Shown here one piece after another: positions 1 through 9,766 of a DNA stretch of 64,000 bases. Numbering within the stretch: the first letter of the stretch is position 1; the number at the start of each line of letters is the position of its first letter. A program made the translations under genes and the position numbers. This DNA comes from Paenibacillus urinalis (GTDB lineage: Bacteria > Bacillota > Bacilli > Paenibacillales > Paenibacillaceae). The stretch covers positions 4,996,001 through 5,060,000 of the forward strand of contig NZ_CP118108.1 of assembly GCF_028747985.1 (NCBI RefSeq). Reading direction: 5' to 3'. The notes below the pieces were generated by a model. The model did not search any database, was not told where the DNA came from, and worked only from the letters and a program-made list of their open reading frames with translations.

Positions 1-91
1 ACTTCTCCTGCACCGGTGTTGGAGTGGCGATTCCCTGTTGACGCAGAACCTCGCTCCATTCCGGCTTAATACCTAATTGTTCAAAACTCAA
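1..91 (-). CDS. DEAD-box ATP-dependent RNA helicase, N-terminus only
   Basis: Partial gene that runs off the left edge of the window. The 30 visible residues start LSFEQLGIKPEW and contain GIATPTPVQ, the Q motif that opens DEAD-box RNA helicases and contacts the adenine of ATP. The start is a TTG at 91-89. It is chosen because a GAGGTG ribosome binding site lies just upstream, and the only nearby ATG runs into a stop after two codons. The family unwinds RNA in ribosome assembly, cold adaptation and mRNA decay; which paralogue this is cannot be told from so few residues. Confidence 0.8.
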   Translation of the reverse strand, partial: MSFEQLGIKPEWSEVLRQQGIATPTPVQEK

Positions 92-127
92 AATAGTCAC
101 CTCATAATATCCATTCGCTAAAAAGAC

Positions 128-1507
128 TTATTTCATCACTTTGCGTATGATTTTCAAATTGTTTTTTGACGGATATTTCATCTTGATGTCAAATTTATTG
201 GTCTGCTTAAGCACACTCTTCATGTGAGAAAAAGCAGCAAAGCTCGATTCTCCATGATAGCTGCCCATTCCGCTCTCTCCGACTCCGCCAAAAGGAAGAT
301 GCGGTGTGGCAACATGCATCAGTGTATCATTAATACACCCTCCGCCAAAAGAAATTTGTTCAATAATGCGCTCCTGCACCATTTTATTCTCTGTAAATAG
401 ATACAAGGCGAGCGGTTTAGGGCGCGCATTGACCATATGCACCACCTCATCTAGGTGCTGATAGGTCATCATAGGAAGAATGGGTCCGAAGATCTCCTCC
501 TGCATGACCGGGTCCTCCCAGCTGATCTCCTCCAGGATGGTAGGTGCAATCTTTAGTGTTTCCTCGTTCACTTCGCCGCCCAGCACAATAGAGCCTGTCT
601 GTAGAAATGCTTGCAGCCGCTCAAAATGCTTAGGAGATACGATTCTTCCGTAATCGGGATGCTCCACCGGCTCTTTGCCGTAAAAAGACTTGATCGCCTT
701 CGCATACTCTTCCACAAAGGCATCCCTCACACTCTCGTGCACAAGCAGGTAATCGGGAGCAATACAGGTCTGACCCGCATTCGTTACCTTGCCGAAGGCA
801 ACCCGCTTGGCCGCGAGCTTCACATGGGCGTCCTGATGAATGATGCAGGGACTCTTGCCGCCCAGCTCCAGCGTAAGTGGAGTCAGCTGCTCGGCTGCAG
901 CCTTCATCACGACCTTGCCCACCGCGACACTGCCGGTGAAGAAGATCTTGTCAAAAGGCTGACGCAGCAGCTCCTGACTCGTCTCCACCGCGCCTTCAAC
1001 CACGGTAATATATGCTGGGTCATACAGCTCCCCGATCAAGGAGTTAAGGACAGCGGAGACATGCGGTGTCAGCTCTGACGGCTTGATGACCGCTGTGTTA
1101 CCGGCAGCAATAGCTCCTAGCAGCGGAGACAAGGCCAATTGGAAGGGATAATTCCACGGAGCGATAATGAGAGATGTGCCGTAGGGCTCGGCCACAATAT
1201 ATCCTCTACTTCCAATGTGCGTCTTCAGGCTCGTTTTTACTCTCTTCCGTTTCATCCAGCCCTTAAGCCTTTTCTTGATAAAATCGATCTCCTCCAGCAA
1301 TATGCCATATTCGGTCATAATCGCTTCCTGCTCACTCTTGTTCAGATCGATTCTAACGGCCTCCAGAATCTCGGGCTTGCGCCGTACAATACCTTCTCTC
1401 AGCAGTCTTAGCTGCTCCAGCCTGAATTCCAGTCTGCGCGTCGCGCCGCTGCTGTAATAATCCTTTTGTCGCTGTACAATCTCATGGATTCCGTTCATTT
1501 GTGACAA
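128..1507 (-). CDS. Aldehyde dehydrogenase, class 3 / YwdH-like
   Basis: NAD(P)-dependent oxidation of aldehydes to carboxylic acids, cytosolic. The 459-residue length is typical of the short class 3 ALDH group (fatty or aromatic aldehydes; B. subtilis YwdH type). Visible motifs are IAPWNYP (residues 116-122, oxyanion Asn), the KPSE cofactor contact near 142, FTGS near 190, the general-base Glu214 in LELGGKSP and the catalytic Cys248 in NAGQTC. The C-terminal [12 protein letters not shown] motif is also present. It follows the AarF-kinase gene by 11 bp on the same strand and probably shares its transcript. The substrate cannot be inferred from the neighbours. Confidence 0.93.
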   Translation of the reverse strand: MSQMNGIHEIVQRQKDYYSSGATRRLEFRLEQLRLLREGIVRRKPEILEAVRIDLNKSEQEAIMTEYGILLEEIDFIKKRLKGWMKRKRVKTSLKTHIGSRGYIVAEPYGTSLIIAPWNYPFQLALSPLLGAIAAGNTAVIKPSELTPHVSAVLNSLIGELYDPAYITVVEGAVETSQELLRQPFDKIFFTGSVAVGKVVMKAAAEQLTPLTLELGGKSPCIIHQDAHVKLAAKRVAFGKVTNAGQTCIAPDYLLVHESVRDAFVEEYAKAIKSFYGKEPVEHPDYGRIVSPKHFERLQAFLQTGSIVLGGEVNEETLKIAPTILEEISWEDPVMQEEIFGPILPMMTYQHLDEVVHMVNARPKPLALYLFTENKMVQERIIEQISFGGGCINDTLMHVATPHLPFGGVGESGMGSYHGESSFAAFSHMKSVLKQTNKFDIKMKYPSKNNLKIIRKVMK

Positions 1508-1518
1508 CCACCCTTACT

Positions 1519-3183
1519 TTAAAATCTACCTGAGCGGATAATATGGATAATGAACCATACCACCATAAGACCCGCCACCACGAGTCCGATCTCGACAATC
1601 GGAATATTCCACTTCTGTTCACTTAAAGCAGCCCCGACGATAAGTCCAACCATCAATATACTGATCGCAAGCAGTACAATGCTGAAGGACAGCCGATTGC
1701 TGATCTGGTCAAGCTTCTTCATCACCTGCTCAACCTCTGGGACGCTCACCTCGAGTTTTAATTTGCCTTTACTAATAATCGAGGTTAAGAGCCGGGCTTG
1801 GCCCGGCAATTCAATGATCGATTCGACGAGGTCGCTCACACCGCTGAATACTTTGCCGCGAAGCCGCCTTGTATTGAACTTCTCACGGACCAGCTTACGG
1901 CCAAAGGGTTCGGCCATATCAATAATGCTGATGTTCGGGTCCAAATGCTCGATAACCCCTTCCAATGTGACGAGCGCCTTGCCCAGCAGGATAATATCCG
2001 GAGGAAGAGTAATTTGATGGCGCTGTGCCACGCCAAACAGATCGCTCAGCGCCTTGCCAATGCTGATTCTGGAGAATGGAATGTCGTAGTATTCATCCCG
2101 CAGCCGATCCAGATCACCGTGCAGAACACTCATGTTGATCCCTTCCGGAATCATGCCAAGCTTATCTATGGCTCGCACCATGCTGTCTGTGTTCTTACGC
2201 ATCAGCGCTATGATCAGCGACGCCAGGTGCTCCTTCATATCCCCATGAAGACGGCCTACCATGCCAAAATCGAGATATGCCAGCGTCTCATCCTTCATAA
2301 TCATGAGATTTCCGGGATGCGGATCGGCATGGAAGAAGCCCTCAATAAAGATCTGGTTCAGCATGGAGTCAACCAGCTTCTGGGCAATCCCTTTCAGCTC
2401 GTACCCCCGGTTAAGCAGCACCTCGCGCTGATTCAGCATAATTCCATCCATATATTCCATCGTCAGCACCTTGGCACTTGTGTAGTCCCAATATATTTTC
2501 GGGATATGTATATCCGGATGATCCGTAAATTGTTGTCCTACTTTTTCTGTATTTCTTCCTTCATGGCTGTAATCAAGCTCGGCGAGCAGAGAATCCGCGA
2601 ACTCTTCGACCATCTCTCGAAGCTGATACCTAATCACCCACTCCCACCTGCGCTCAGCAAGCGCCACAAAATCTCTGAGTATATCAAGGTCCCGTCTTAT
2701 AACCGGAGCGATGCCCGGTCTCTGTATCTTGATGGCTACCTTCTCTCCTGTCACCAGCCTGCCAATATGAACTTGTCCTATACTGGCTGCTGCTAGCGGG
2801 GCATCATCAAAATGAATCAGCACCTGCTCCAGCGGTACTCCCAGCTCCTGCTCCAGAATGCCCTTTGCCGTTTCAGACGAGAAAGGAGGGACCTGATCCT
2901 GTAGTTTGGTCAGCTCTTGTACGATACCTGCAGGAAGCAGATCAGAACGCGTACTTGCAAGCTGGCCCAGCTTCACGAAGGTTGGACCCAGATCCTCCAG
3001 CACATGCCGTATTCGCTCGCCCAGCGATTTGGATTCAGGAATGCCCTCGCGCATAATCCATCGTCTAGGCAGCGATAACGCTTGAAAAAAGCCCATTTCC
3101 TCCACCATATAGCCGAAGCCATGACGCATCAGCGCCATGGCAATATCTCTGTACCGTCCTGCATTTTGCACGCGAACAGCCAT
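1519..3183 (-). CDS. AarF/UbiB (ABC1) family atypical protein kinase
   Basis: Member of the ABC1/UbiB family, membrane-associated atypical kinases or ATPases needed for quinone biosynthesis in Proteobacteria and of less clear role in Firmicutes. Family signatures are visible: LGPTFVKLGQLASTRSD (KxGQ motif, residues about 49-65), AAASIGQVH (Ala-rich loop), VAIKIQRPG (lysine), the ExD-type LLAELDYSHE, the catalytic-loop FFHADPHPGN and the metal-binding LDFGMVGR. Two hydrophobic segments at the C-terminus (about 500-550) should anchor it in the membrane. Its ATG overlaps the stop of the upstream phasin-like gene by one base, so the two are translationally coupled. Confidence 0.92.
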   Translation of the reverse strand: MAVRVQNAGRYRDIAMALMRHGFGYMVEEMGFFQALSLPRRWIMREGIPESKSLGERIRHVLEDLGPTFVKLGQLASTRSDLLPAGIVQELTKLQDQVPPFSSETAKGILEQELGVPLEQVLIHFDDAPLAAASIGQVHIGRLVTGEKVAIKIQRPGIAPVIRRDLDILRDFVALAERRWEWVIRYQLREMVEEFADSLLAELDYSHEGRNTEKVGQQFTDHPDIHIPKIYWDYTSAKVLTMEYMDGIMLNQREVLLNRGYELKGIAQKLVDSMLNQIFIEGFFHADPHPGNLMIMKDETLAYLDFGMVGRLHGDMKEHLASLIIALMRKNTDSMVRAIDKLGMIPEGINMSVLHGDLDRLRDEYYDIPFSRISIGKALSDLFGVAQRHQITLPPDIILLGKALVTLEGVIEHLDPNISIIDMAEPFGRKLVREKFNTRRLRGKVFSGVSDLVESIIELPGQARLLTSIISKGKLKLEVSVPEVEQVMKKLDQISNRLSFSIVLLAISILMVGLIVGAALSEQKWNIPIVEIGLVVAGLMVVWFIIHIIRSGRF

Positions 3184-3584
3184 TATTCGATCTCTTTGGT
3201 AGGAGGCTGCATATCAGGCGTTGTTTCTTCTAGCATCGGCGTATCCGGCAGGGGCTTATTCGGCAATTCCGGATCTGCAGCCGGCTTCTGCTGTGCAGCC
3301 TGAGCTTCCAGCTCAGCGATACGCTTTTCCAGTCTCGCTACATCGGCTCTTGTCGGCACTCCAAGATCTACAAGCACCTTCTCCACCTGATCCGTGATCG
3401 CCTTCTTGATCCCAGCCGATTCCTCGGCTCCACGTTCCATCAGCTTATCAATGACTGCCTTGGATTGAGACGGAGCAAGCTCTCCGCGTTTAACAAGCTC
3501 ATTCACAGCACCTTCAATCTTCTCCTTACTGTACAGAGTAAATCCTACACCAAGGGATACTGCCTTCTTGAACAAGTCGCTCAT
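3183..3584 (-). CDS. Phasin-like / PHA granule-associated family small protein
   Basis: 133-residue protein with an N-terminal segment SLGVGFTLYSKEKIEGAVNE followed by a long amphipathic helical region and a predicted coiled coil around ADVARLEKRIAELEAQAAQQ, ending in a Pro-rich tail. This pattern fits the phasin / polyhydroxyalkanoate-granule family, whose members coat polymer granules or act as small helical scaffolds. In Firmicutes such genes are commonly paired with an AarF kinase gene, as here, where stop and start overlap by one base. An AAAGGAGG ribosome binding site precedes the ATG. PHA binding is not shown; no PHA synthase gene lies in the window. Confidence 0.72.
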   Translation of the reverse strand: MSDLFKKAVSLGVGFTLYSKEKIEGAVNELVKRGELAPSQSKAVIDKLMERGAEESAGIKKAITDQVEKVLVDLGVPTRADVARLEKRIAELEAQAAQQKPAADPELPNKPLPDTPMLEETTPDMQPPTKEIE

Positions 3585-3664
3585 GATTGCGATGACCTCC
3601 TTTATTTTCCTTTATTGAACCAATTTATTATGAAATTAATTCTATTATATCTGCTTTTGCCCTC

Positions 3665-4309
3665 TTATACTCTCATCTTTGTACGCGTCGCCCACATTGC
3701 AGACTGAACGATCAGCTTGCGGAAGGGCTCTGCGGAGAAGGAAGGAACATCATGTCCCGGCATAAGGTATACGACTCTCCCCATTCCGTAAGAGTGGGCC
3801 CAAGCACAGGGCCACGTGCCTTCACCATCTGTATATTCCAGCAAGACCGTCTTCTCCGAAAAAGAATCGAATTCGAATCGGTACGGTTCTTCCTCCATTG
3901 TAAAATGATTTACCCCCTCAACGATGGCGTGACCCTCTGCGGCCACATTAAATTCAAGCTTCCGTGGTGCCGGGTGTCCTGTAAATCTTCCCCCGAGCAG
4001 CTGAGCGATCTCATATCGATTGTGCATTGAGATCCCATTATGCAGCACCAGCAGCGCTCCTCCTCCGCTTACATAGCTGAGCAGACCCGCCGTCTGCTGG
4101 GGTGCAATGGCTCCCTTCCAATCATCCACATAGGAAATGAGCAGATCGTAGCCGGATAAGTGCTCGGCGAGCAATAAGTTTCGATTCTCGCTGCACTGAA
4201 CCGTCATCACTTCCTGCAAAATATGACTAATCTCCTCATCCACACCTTGCAATGGATGATACATCGGATGCGTGTAATCTCCTAACAGCAATGCTTTCTT
4301 TCGTTCCAT
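3665..4309 (-). CDS. ThuA-like domain protein
   Basis: 214-residue protein of the ThuA / trehalose-utilisation fold, a class I glutamine-amidotransferase-like family often found with sugar oxidoreductases and isomerases; its biochemical role is poorly defined. Matching features are the N-terminal LLLGDYTHPMYHP, the strand-loop YDLLISYVDDWKG, GGGALLVLHNGISM, the FTGHPAPRKLEF segment and the C-terminal WAHSYGMGRVVYLMPGHD. An AAGGAGG ribosome binding site lies upstream of the ATG. It stands alone between the phasin operon and the CNNM gene, with no carbohydrate gene nearby. Confidence 0.85.
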   Translation of the reverse strand: MERKKALLLGDYTHPMYHPLQGVDEEISHILQEVMTVQCSENRNLLLAEHLSGYDLLISYVDDWKGAIAPQQTAGLLSYVSGGGALLVLHNGISMHNRYEIAQLLGGRFTGHPAPRKLEFNVAAEGHAIVEGVNHFTMEEEPYRFEFDSFSEKTVLLEYTDGEGTWPCAWAHSYGMGRVVYLMPGHDVPSFSAEPFRKLIVQSAMWATRTKMRV

Positions 4310-4432
4310 TCTTCTTTCCTCCTTGCTCTTTCTTAGCCGTTTAGCTCATAGAGCCTAGTATAGCCTCAATTGATGAGCTAAATCCACACATTCTATCCGA
4401 TAGAATCAGCCGGCTGTTACTGAATAATTACA

Positions 4433-4478
4433 TAAAAATACGAACCAGGCCGGGCTTACTGCCTGAGCCGGTTCGTAT
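4433..4478 (-). terminator. Rho-independent terminator after the CNNM transporter gene
   Basis: Read on the minus strand, ATACGAACC and its exact complement GGTTCGTAT form the stem base, extended by a GC-rich interior, followed by TTTTTATG. It lies about 60 bp past the stop of the transporter gene at 4537. Confidence 0.8.
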
Positions 4479-4536
4479 ATCTAAGTTCGCGAAGCAAGCC
4501 TTTATTCCTTTAATCTCTATGAATTGAATTCACGAC

Positions 4537-5877
4537 TCAAGCTTCTACGAGTTCATTCTCCACATCACCATCGGGAAGCTTCTTGACTAGAATTTTGCGG
4601 ATACGCTGCTTGCCCACTTCCTCGACCTTATAACGGAATCCGCGATAATCAAATTCCGGATGCTCCTGCTTGGTTGGAATTCGTCCGAGCGTTCCAATCA
4701 TGAAGCCGCTAAGGGTCTCATACTCATCCTCAGGCAGGCTGGCTCTAACGATATCAGCTACTTCATCCAGCCGGGCAGTTCCGTTAAATGAGTAGGTTAC
4801 TTCATCGATAACCTCATATATCGATTCATCCTCATCATACTCATCGTATATTAAGCCTACAATTTCTTCGATGAGGTCCTCAATCGTGATAATACCGGCA
4901 GTTCCTCCGTATTCGTCAACTACGATGGCCATGTGCACATGATTCTGCTGCAGCTCTTCAAGCAGATCATCACCCTTCTTGGTTTCTGATACAAAGTAAG
5001 CGGGCCGGATGATATCCTTAAGCTGCCTTGGATTCGTATTGTCCTTCTTAAACTGCATAATCAGGTCCTTCACATGCAGGATCCCGATGACATTATCAAT
5101 TCGTTCCTCAAATACCGGGAAGCGTGTATATTGTTCAGACTGAACCATCTCCAGCACATCATCAAATGGCTTATCCACAGAGATAGAGACCATGTCTGTA
5201 CGATGTGTCATCATATCGGACACCGTTTTGTTATCAAAATCAAAAATATTGTGAATAATCATTTTCTCACTTTGCTGAATTGTGCCTCGCTCAAGACCGG
5301 TATCCACCAGCATCCGGATTTCTTCCTCAGAGGCTTCCTCCTCCTCCGAATTCGGATCAATGCCGAACAAGCGCACGGTTACATTCGTAGATGCAGTGAG
5401 CAGCTTGACGAATGGGGCTACGATCTTTGACAGCGCGCTGAGTGGTCCGACGACGGCAAGCGCGATGGCTTCGGCCTTTTTCATCGCAATGCGTTTCGGT
5501 ACAAGCTCACCGAATACGAGCGTGAAGTAAGACAGAATAAGGGTAATGACAATGACAGAGATCGAAGACAGAACAGAAGGAGCAACGTCCACTCCGATCG
5601 AGATCAAGTAATTAACCAGCAGGGACGCAAATTTATCGGCCGCAAAGGCACTGTTCAAGAACCCCGCCAGCGTAATCCCGATCTGGATCGTGGACAAGAA
5701 GCCTGTCGGCTCCTCAACTAATTTCTCCAGCTTCTGAGCTCGCTTATTCCCTTCCAGGGACAGAACCCGAATGCGATTATCATTAATGGAGATCAGTGCC
5801 ATTTCAGATGCAGCAAAAAAAGCATTGACCACAAGCAGCACGAGGATGACGATGATGTCAAATAACAAGGGTTGCAC
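4537..5877 (-). CDS. CNNM/CorC (HlyC/TlyC-type) membrane transporter with CBS pair
   Basis: Membrane protein of the CNNM/CorC group, implicated in Mg2+ or cobalt efflux; the old name hemolysin is misleading. The 446 residues show the standard order: a DUF21 membrane domain (about 1-190, three to four hydrophobic helices, starting [20 protein letters not shown]), a CBS pair (about 205-340, with [14 protein letters not shown] and [20 protein letters not shown]) and a CorC/HlyC domain (about 355-435). Length matches B. subtilis YhdP/YrkA-type proteins. Single-gene unit with its own terminator. Confidence 0.93.
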   Translation of the reverse strand: MQPLLFDIIVILVLLVVNAFFAASEMALISINDNRIRVLSLEGNKRAQKLEKLVEEPTGFLSTIQIGITLAGFLNSAFAADKFASLLVNYLISIGVDVAPSVLSSISVIVITLILSYFTLVFGELVPKRIAMKKAEAIALAVVGPLSALSKIVAPFVKLLTASTNVTVRLFGIDPNSEEEEASEEEIRMLVDTGLERGTIQQSEKMIIHNIFDFDNKTVSDMMTHRTDMVSISVDKPFDDVLEMVQSEQYTRFPVFEERIDNVIGILHVKDLIMQFKKDNTNPRQLKDIIRPAYFVSETKKGDDLLEELQQNHVHMAIVVDEYGGTAGIITIEDLIEEIVGLIYDEYDEDESIYEVIDEVTYSFNGTARLDEVADIVRASLPEDEYETLSGFMIGTLGRIPTKQEHPEFDYRGFRYKVEEVGKQRIRKILVKKLPDGDVENELVEA

Positions 5878-6031
5878 CTCCCAAGAGATATCAATAAATC
5901 TGACAGTGACGATATCGAACAGATCAGGTCATCCGTCAAAATATGTAATTTTTTTCTAACTATATATGAAATTAATTCTTAGACTTACTCTTTTCTAAAC
6001 ACAAATACGGCATCTTTAAACGAAAAATCAA

Positions 6032-6073
6032 AGAGAAAACACCTCACCTCGTCATGCATCAGGTAAGGTGTCT
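6032..6073 (-). terminator. Rho-independent terminator after the HemD-like gene
   Basis: Minus-strand hairpin with stem ACACCTTACCT paired to AGGTGAGGTGT, followed by TTTTCTCTTT, about 30 bp past the stop at 6105. Confidence 0.85.
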
Positions 6074-6104
6074 TAAGGAATAGCATGTGACAAAGCGTGC
6101 TTCC

Positions 6105-6926
6105 TTATACTGACTTCTGCTCTGCAAAATACTTGCCAAGCGCGACCATCATGCTGCCCATACGCTCCTCGGCAGGAACGACCTTGGGTTCAACCCCTTC
6201 TTCGATCATCGCTTGCGCTGTCACCTTGCCCACAGCTGCTGCCACGATGTCTTGTTCAAGCCGCTGCTTCATCTGCTCAAGCTTCCCGTGCTGTTCAGCA
6301 TACTCCACCAAAAAACGGATTTGTGGTGCACTGGTAAAGGTGATCGCATCAATCTGCTGATTCAGGATGTCAGACAACAATAGAGCAAGGTCACTCTCCT
6401 CAGGCGGCACATGCCGGTAAGGCAACACCTGCGTAATCTCCTGTACACCTTGATCTGAGAGCCATGCCATAAGGCGCGGCGCGGATTCGCCATGCAGCTG
6501 AACAAGGACCCTGCTGCCTTCAAGCGAATAGGCTTCAAGCTCACGGATAAGGCCTGAAGTGCTTCCATCATCATCCCTTACTACCGGCTTTAGCCCTCTT
6601 TTGCGCAGTGCATTCACGGTCTTGTATCCTCTTGCAGCGATTTGGGACTGTGACAGCGCCGAAGTCAGAGCTTCCTCTACACCCATCTGTTCTGCCTTAC
6701 TGAAGATCGCATCCAGGCCCATCCCCGTCGTCAGCAGAGTCCAATCGGGCGGATGCTTCACCCAGGCCTCTATACTGCTCTCCAGATGTTCGTCATCGAG
6801 AAACACTGTGCCTTGCGCCGGCCGCAGCACCGGGGTTCCGCCCAGCTTCTCAATAATCATAGACATTTCCTCTGACTTTCGAGGACCTGCCAGCGCTACT
6901 TTTTTACCTAGCAAATTCTGAGCCAT
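6105..6926 (-). CDS. Uroporphyrinogen-III synthase family protein (HemD-like)
   Basis: 273-residue HemD-fold protein. The family closes and inverts ring D of hydroxymethylbilane to make uroporphyrinogen III, the precursor of heme, siroheme and B12. Matching features are the opening KVALAGPRKSEEMSMIIEKL, the TTGMGLDAI segment, ALRKRGLKP near the hinge, and the second-lobe signature DAITFTSAPQIRFLVEYA with VAAVGKVTAQA. It stands alone with its own terminator, away from any hem operon, so it could be a second copy or serve another tetrapyrrole branch. A GGAG ribosome binding site precedes the ATG. Confidence 0.88.
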   Translation of the reverse strand: MAQNLLGKKVALAGPRKSEEMSMIIEKLGGTPVLRPAQGTVFLDDEHLESSIEAWVKHPPDWTLLTTGMGLDAIFSKAEQMGVEEALTSALSQSQIAARGYKTVNALRKRGLKPVVRDDDGSTSGLIRELEAYSLEGSRVLVQLHGESAPRLMAWLSDQGVQEITQVLPYRHVPPEESDLALLLSDILNQQIDAITFTSAPQIRFLVEYAEQHGKLEQMKQRLEQDIVAAAVGKVTAQAMIEEGVEPKVVPAEERMGSMMVALGKYFAEQKSV

Positions 6927-7029
6927 ATGCCTAACTCCTCTCCACTATACGAGATATTGTATCTAGTATATAAGGAGCTTGGCCCAGAAGAAAGTAATCC
7001 CCCAATTTCTATATGGATTCGTTACTGCG

Positions 7030-8334
7030 TCAGGAACCTTCTGCCGAGCCTGCGTTCCCATTCTGAGAGTTTCCACTTTTTTTGGTGGAGCTCCGACGCT
7101 GAGAAGACTCATTCTGAGCAGACTGCGCTTTTTGAGTGGATTTCTCCGTTTCGGTAGATTCTCCCTCTTGAGAAGATGGCCCGTTCTGGGATTCCTCGTT
7201 CTGTGCAGACTGCTTGTTCTGAGTCGCCCCATCCTTCTTTTTTTTCTTGGACGGCCTGAAGATCAGGTAGATCAGCACCGGCATAACTAACGTGAATAAG
7301 AGCACGATTGCTGACCATTCCCGATCGAACTTGAATAGCTGAATAGAATCCTTGAAGAACCAGAAGGCACACACATATCCGAGCAATATGATCGGCCCCT
7401 GCATCATGCGTCCGGATATGTTTTTGTCTAAACAGCCCATACCGTAGCACACCACATAAGTGTTAAATGCAACCTTTGTCATATGTATAGGGAGAATCGC
7501 AGCGGCCAGAAACATATCGAACCGGTCCAGAATGTCACTAATCTGCACTTGGCGGACAAGCTCATGGGACGGATAGGATATTCTTGGAATAATCGGCAGC
7601 CCAATAATCAGAATCATCATAATGATATCGATAACGAGAAGAAAAAAAGCGAAGGATAAGCCTTTGACAGCGGATTTCAGCTTGAAGGTCTCTTTTCCGA
7701 AAATGAACGGCAATATAATAATCTCTCCTGCGTAGGAGAAGAAGTACCATGTTCCATTCCCGACACCGATCAGATCCACAGGGAAAAACGGCGTTAAGTA
7801 GTGAAAGTCCAGCGCGCCGGATACAAACAGCGGGATCATAAAAATGGTGAGAATCAGAATCGGCATAAAAATCTCAGTCATGCTGACGACTGATTTCATG
7901 CCTCCCCGAATAATGAATCCCGACATGACAAAGATACACAGCAGAATGATCATGACGGGAGTAAGCGGGAGTAACGTGGTATCCACATACTCCGTCAGCA
8001 GCCTTGCATCTCTTGCCAGAATATAAAAATAGTACAGGACATACATCCCAACAATCACTCTTCCGACAAAAGGCCGGCGACCAATCATCGCCTGGAACAA
8101 ATTCTGGCTGCCGAAGCGGCGCTGTGTTCGGGACAGCAGCCAGATGCAGATCAGGAGTACAAGATACACCAGAATAATGCACAAGTAGGCATGCTGCTGG
8201 CCAAATTGCACAATATCGGACGGAGAATGAACCAAGGTCATCGGCAGCGTAATCATGATAATCATGAGAACAAGCTGCCGCTCTGTCAATGGTCTAGCAT
8301 CATGTTTCTTAACCTGTTTGGTTGTTCCACTCAT
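7030..8334 (-). CDS. Spore germination permease, GerAB/GerBB type (operon 1)
   Basis: B subunit of a germinant receptor: an APC-superfamily-like membrane protein of the spore inner membrane thought to bind the germinant. About ten hydrophobic segments span residues 15-365, with family hallmarks such as TERQLVLMIIMITLP, a PSHELVRQVQ loop and the AAAILPIHMTKVAFNTYV segment. The last 70 residues are an unusual hydrophilic Ser/Gln/Glu/Lys tail (KKKKKDGATQNKQ onward) beyond the normal family length. The start is the ATG at 8334 because an AGGTG site lies nine bases upstream; an in-frame GTG four codons earlier is less well placed. Last gene of an A-C-small-B operon. Confidence 0.9.
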   Translation of the reverse strand: MSGTTKQVKKHDARPLTERQLVLMIIMITLPMTLVHSPSDIVQFGQQHAYLCIILVYLVLLICIWLLSRTQRRFGSQNLFQAMIGRRPFVGRVIVGMYVLYYFYILARDARLLTEYVDTTLLPLTPVMIILLCIFVMSGFIIRGGMKSVVSMTEIFMPILILTIFMIPLFVSGALDFHYLTPFFPVDLIGVGNGTWYFFSYAGEIIILPFIFGKETFKLKSAVKGLSFAFFLLVIDIIMMILIIGLPIIPRISYPSHELVRQVQISDILDRFDMFLAAAILPIHMTKVAFNTYVVCYGMGCLDKNISGRMMQGPIILLGYVCAFWFFKDSIQLFKFDREWSAIVLLFTLVMPVLIYLIFRPSKKKKKDGATQNKQSAQNEESQNGPSSQEGESTETEKSTQKAQSAQNESSQRRSSTKKSGNSQNGNAGSAEGS

Positions 8335-8358
8335 ATAATTATGCACCTGCCTTTCTTC

Positions 8359-8586
8359 TTACTCAGACGGAACAGGAATGTAGGGATACATCCACTGCGA
8401 GATTAGATATGTCGGATGGATTACAGGAATCGGCGATAGTGTGTAGATCCATATCCCGATGCCGAGTCCTATAATCACGTAAGATAAGATGCGATTAATC
8501 GGCTTGTAGTTTTTTAAATTTTTGTGATCCTTCAGCACGATAATCAGACTAAACACAAGTACTGCCGACAAGGCCATGAGATTCAT
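8359..8586 (-). CDS. Small membrane protein in ger operon 1
   Basis: 75-residue protein with two hydrophobic stretches (about 5-18 and 33-52) separated by a basic loop DHKNLKNYKPIN. Not assignable to a named family from sequence alone. Its ATG overlaps the stop of the gerC-type gene (8583) in an ATGA arrangement, so it is translated with the germination receptor. Small two-helix D proteins are known extras in some Bacillus ger operons, where they modulate receptor function; that role here is inference from position and topology. Confidence 0.75.
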   Translation of the reverse strand: MNLMALSAVLVFSLIIVLKDHKNLKNYKPINRILSYVIIGLGIGIWIYTLSPIPVIHPTYLISQWMYPYIPVPSE

Positions 8587-9758
8587 TCCGCAATATCCTC
8601 CTCTTCCACTGCGAATGGACTTGTAGCCGCTCCATTATTCTCAAGCCGATAATCGGCTTCTACCTCGAAAGTGATATTCGGATATATTTCGTACCAGCGA
8701 TCTCGTAATTGTGACCACAGCTGCGGCTTTTCTGTCTTAATAATTCTACCGAAGCCAAGTGCATCCGAATTATATTTCTGAAGCAGCTTGAGATCCTGAG
8801 TGATCTTTGCTTTCATGTATTCATTCATCTTCTGTTCAAGCGCTATAATATTGTTCTCATTATTGGTATCGAAGTTGGACTCGTTCGTCGTAATGGACAT
8901 CCTGCCACCCGTGTACATATGAAACCGAACATCTTCTCCGTTCACAATCGGCTTGATCTTCGTATGATTTGATCTGATTAAGAAAAAAATCTTCCCTTCT
9001 CCACGGGGAACTGTAATCGGGAGCTCCAGTGTTCTTGCTTGATCCATTGCCACAAGAATGCCATGTGTATCCTGCTTCTTAATAATTCCGGTCAATTTAT
9101 CGCCGCGGAATACAGCAAGTCCACCAACCCCGATATTTTTATTAGGCTTGTCGATCTTCTCGGGCACACTATCTACCGTTTCCACTAGCGGCATAATCGG
9201 ATCGATCCCGTCTTCAAGCATCAGATTGACTACAGTCTTGAGCGTCCATGGCTTGCTGAGATACAAGAAGACAAGCTCACGAACCACTTCACCGGGATAT
9301 TGCTCAATGGTTGGTTCTCCGTTAAGTACTTCATAGGCATGACCTTCGGTTACGACAGGCAGAGCAGACAGCCGGTTCTCCGGAAGCCGTCCGATGGAAT
9401 CAAGCGCTTCCGCGATGCCCTCACGGGCCATCGCCTCTCCAATGAGCAGCGCCCTGCGGTGGGAGAAATACAGCTTACGGGATGTGCTCGTTTGTTCTTT
9501 TAAGGTGACTCCTCTTACGGTTTCACCGACACTTGACTTTAGAAACCAGGGGTTCTTATCTCCACCTCCACCCCCGCCATTTGATCCCGCGAGCATACCA
9601 GGAATGGTAATTTGAAGGGTAACTCTATACTTATCCTCCTCTTTATCAAGCGCAGTGCCGACCACAAAAGCAATATCGTTAATCTCTCTGCGATCCCAGC
9701 AGCCTGTCAGCAAGAGGCACAGCAGCAGGATTGTTACGGTTTTGGATACTCTGTTCAT
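8583..9758 (-). CDS. Ger(x)C family germinant receptor lipoprotein (operon 1)
   Basis: C subunit of the germinant receptor, an outward-facing lipoprotein on the spore inner membrane. It starts MNRVSKTVTILLLCLLLTGCWDRREINDIAFV: a lipoprotein signal with lipobox LLTGC and the CWDRREIND motif found right after the lipid Cys throughout this family. About 390 residues, normal for GerAC/GerBC proteins, with a C-terminal KITQDLKLLQKYNSDALGFG segment typical of the last domain. The ATG at 9758 is preferred over upstream in-frame codons because AAGGGTGG lies about ten bases before it. A glycine run (SNGGGGGGDKNPW) sits near residue 60. Confidence 0.92.
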   Translation of the reverse strand: MNRVSKTVTILLLCLLLTGCWDRREINDIAFVVGTALDKEEDKYRVTLQITIPGMLAGSNGGGGGGDKNPWFLKSSVGETVRGVTLKEQTSTSRKLYFSHRRALLIGEAMAREGIAEALDSIGRLPENRLSALPVVTEGHAYEVLNGEPTIEQYPGEVVRELVFLYLSKPWTLKTVVNLMLEDGIDPIMPLVETVDSVPEKIDKPNKNIGVGGLAVFRGDKLTGIIKKQDTHGILVAMDQARTLELPITVPRGEGKIFFLIRSNHTKIKPIVNGEDVRFHMYTGGRMSITTNESNFDTNNENNIIALEQKMNEYMKAKITQDLKLLQKYNSDALGFGRIIKTEKPQLWSQLRDRWYEIYPNITFEVEADYRLENNGAATSPFAVEEEDIAE

Positions 9759-9766
9759 CAGATCCA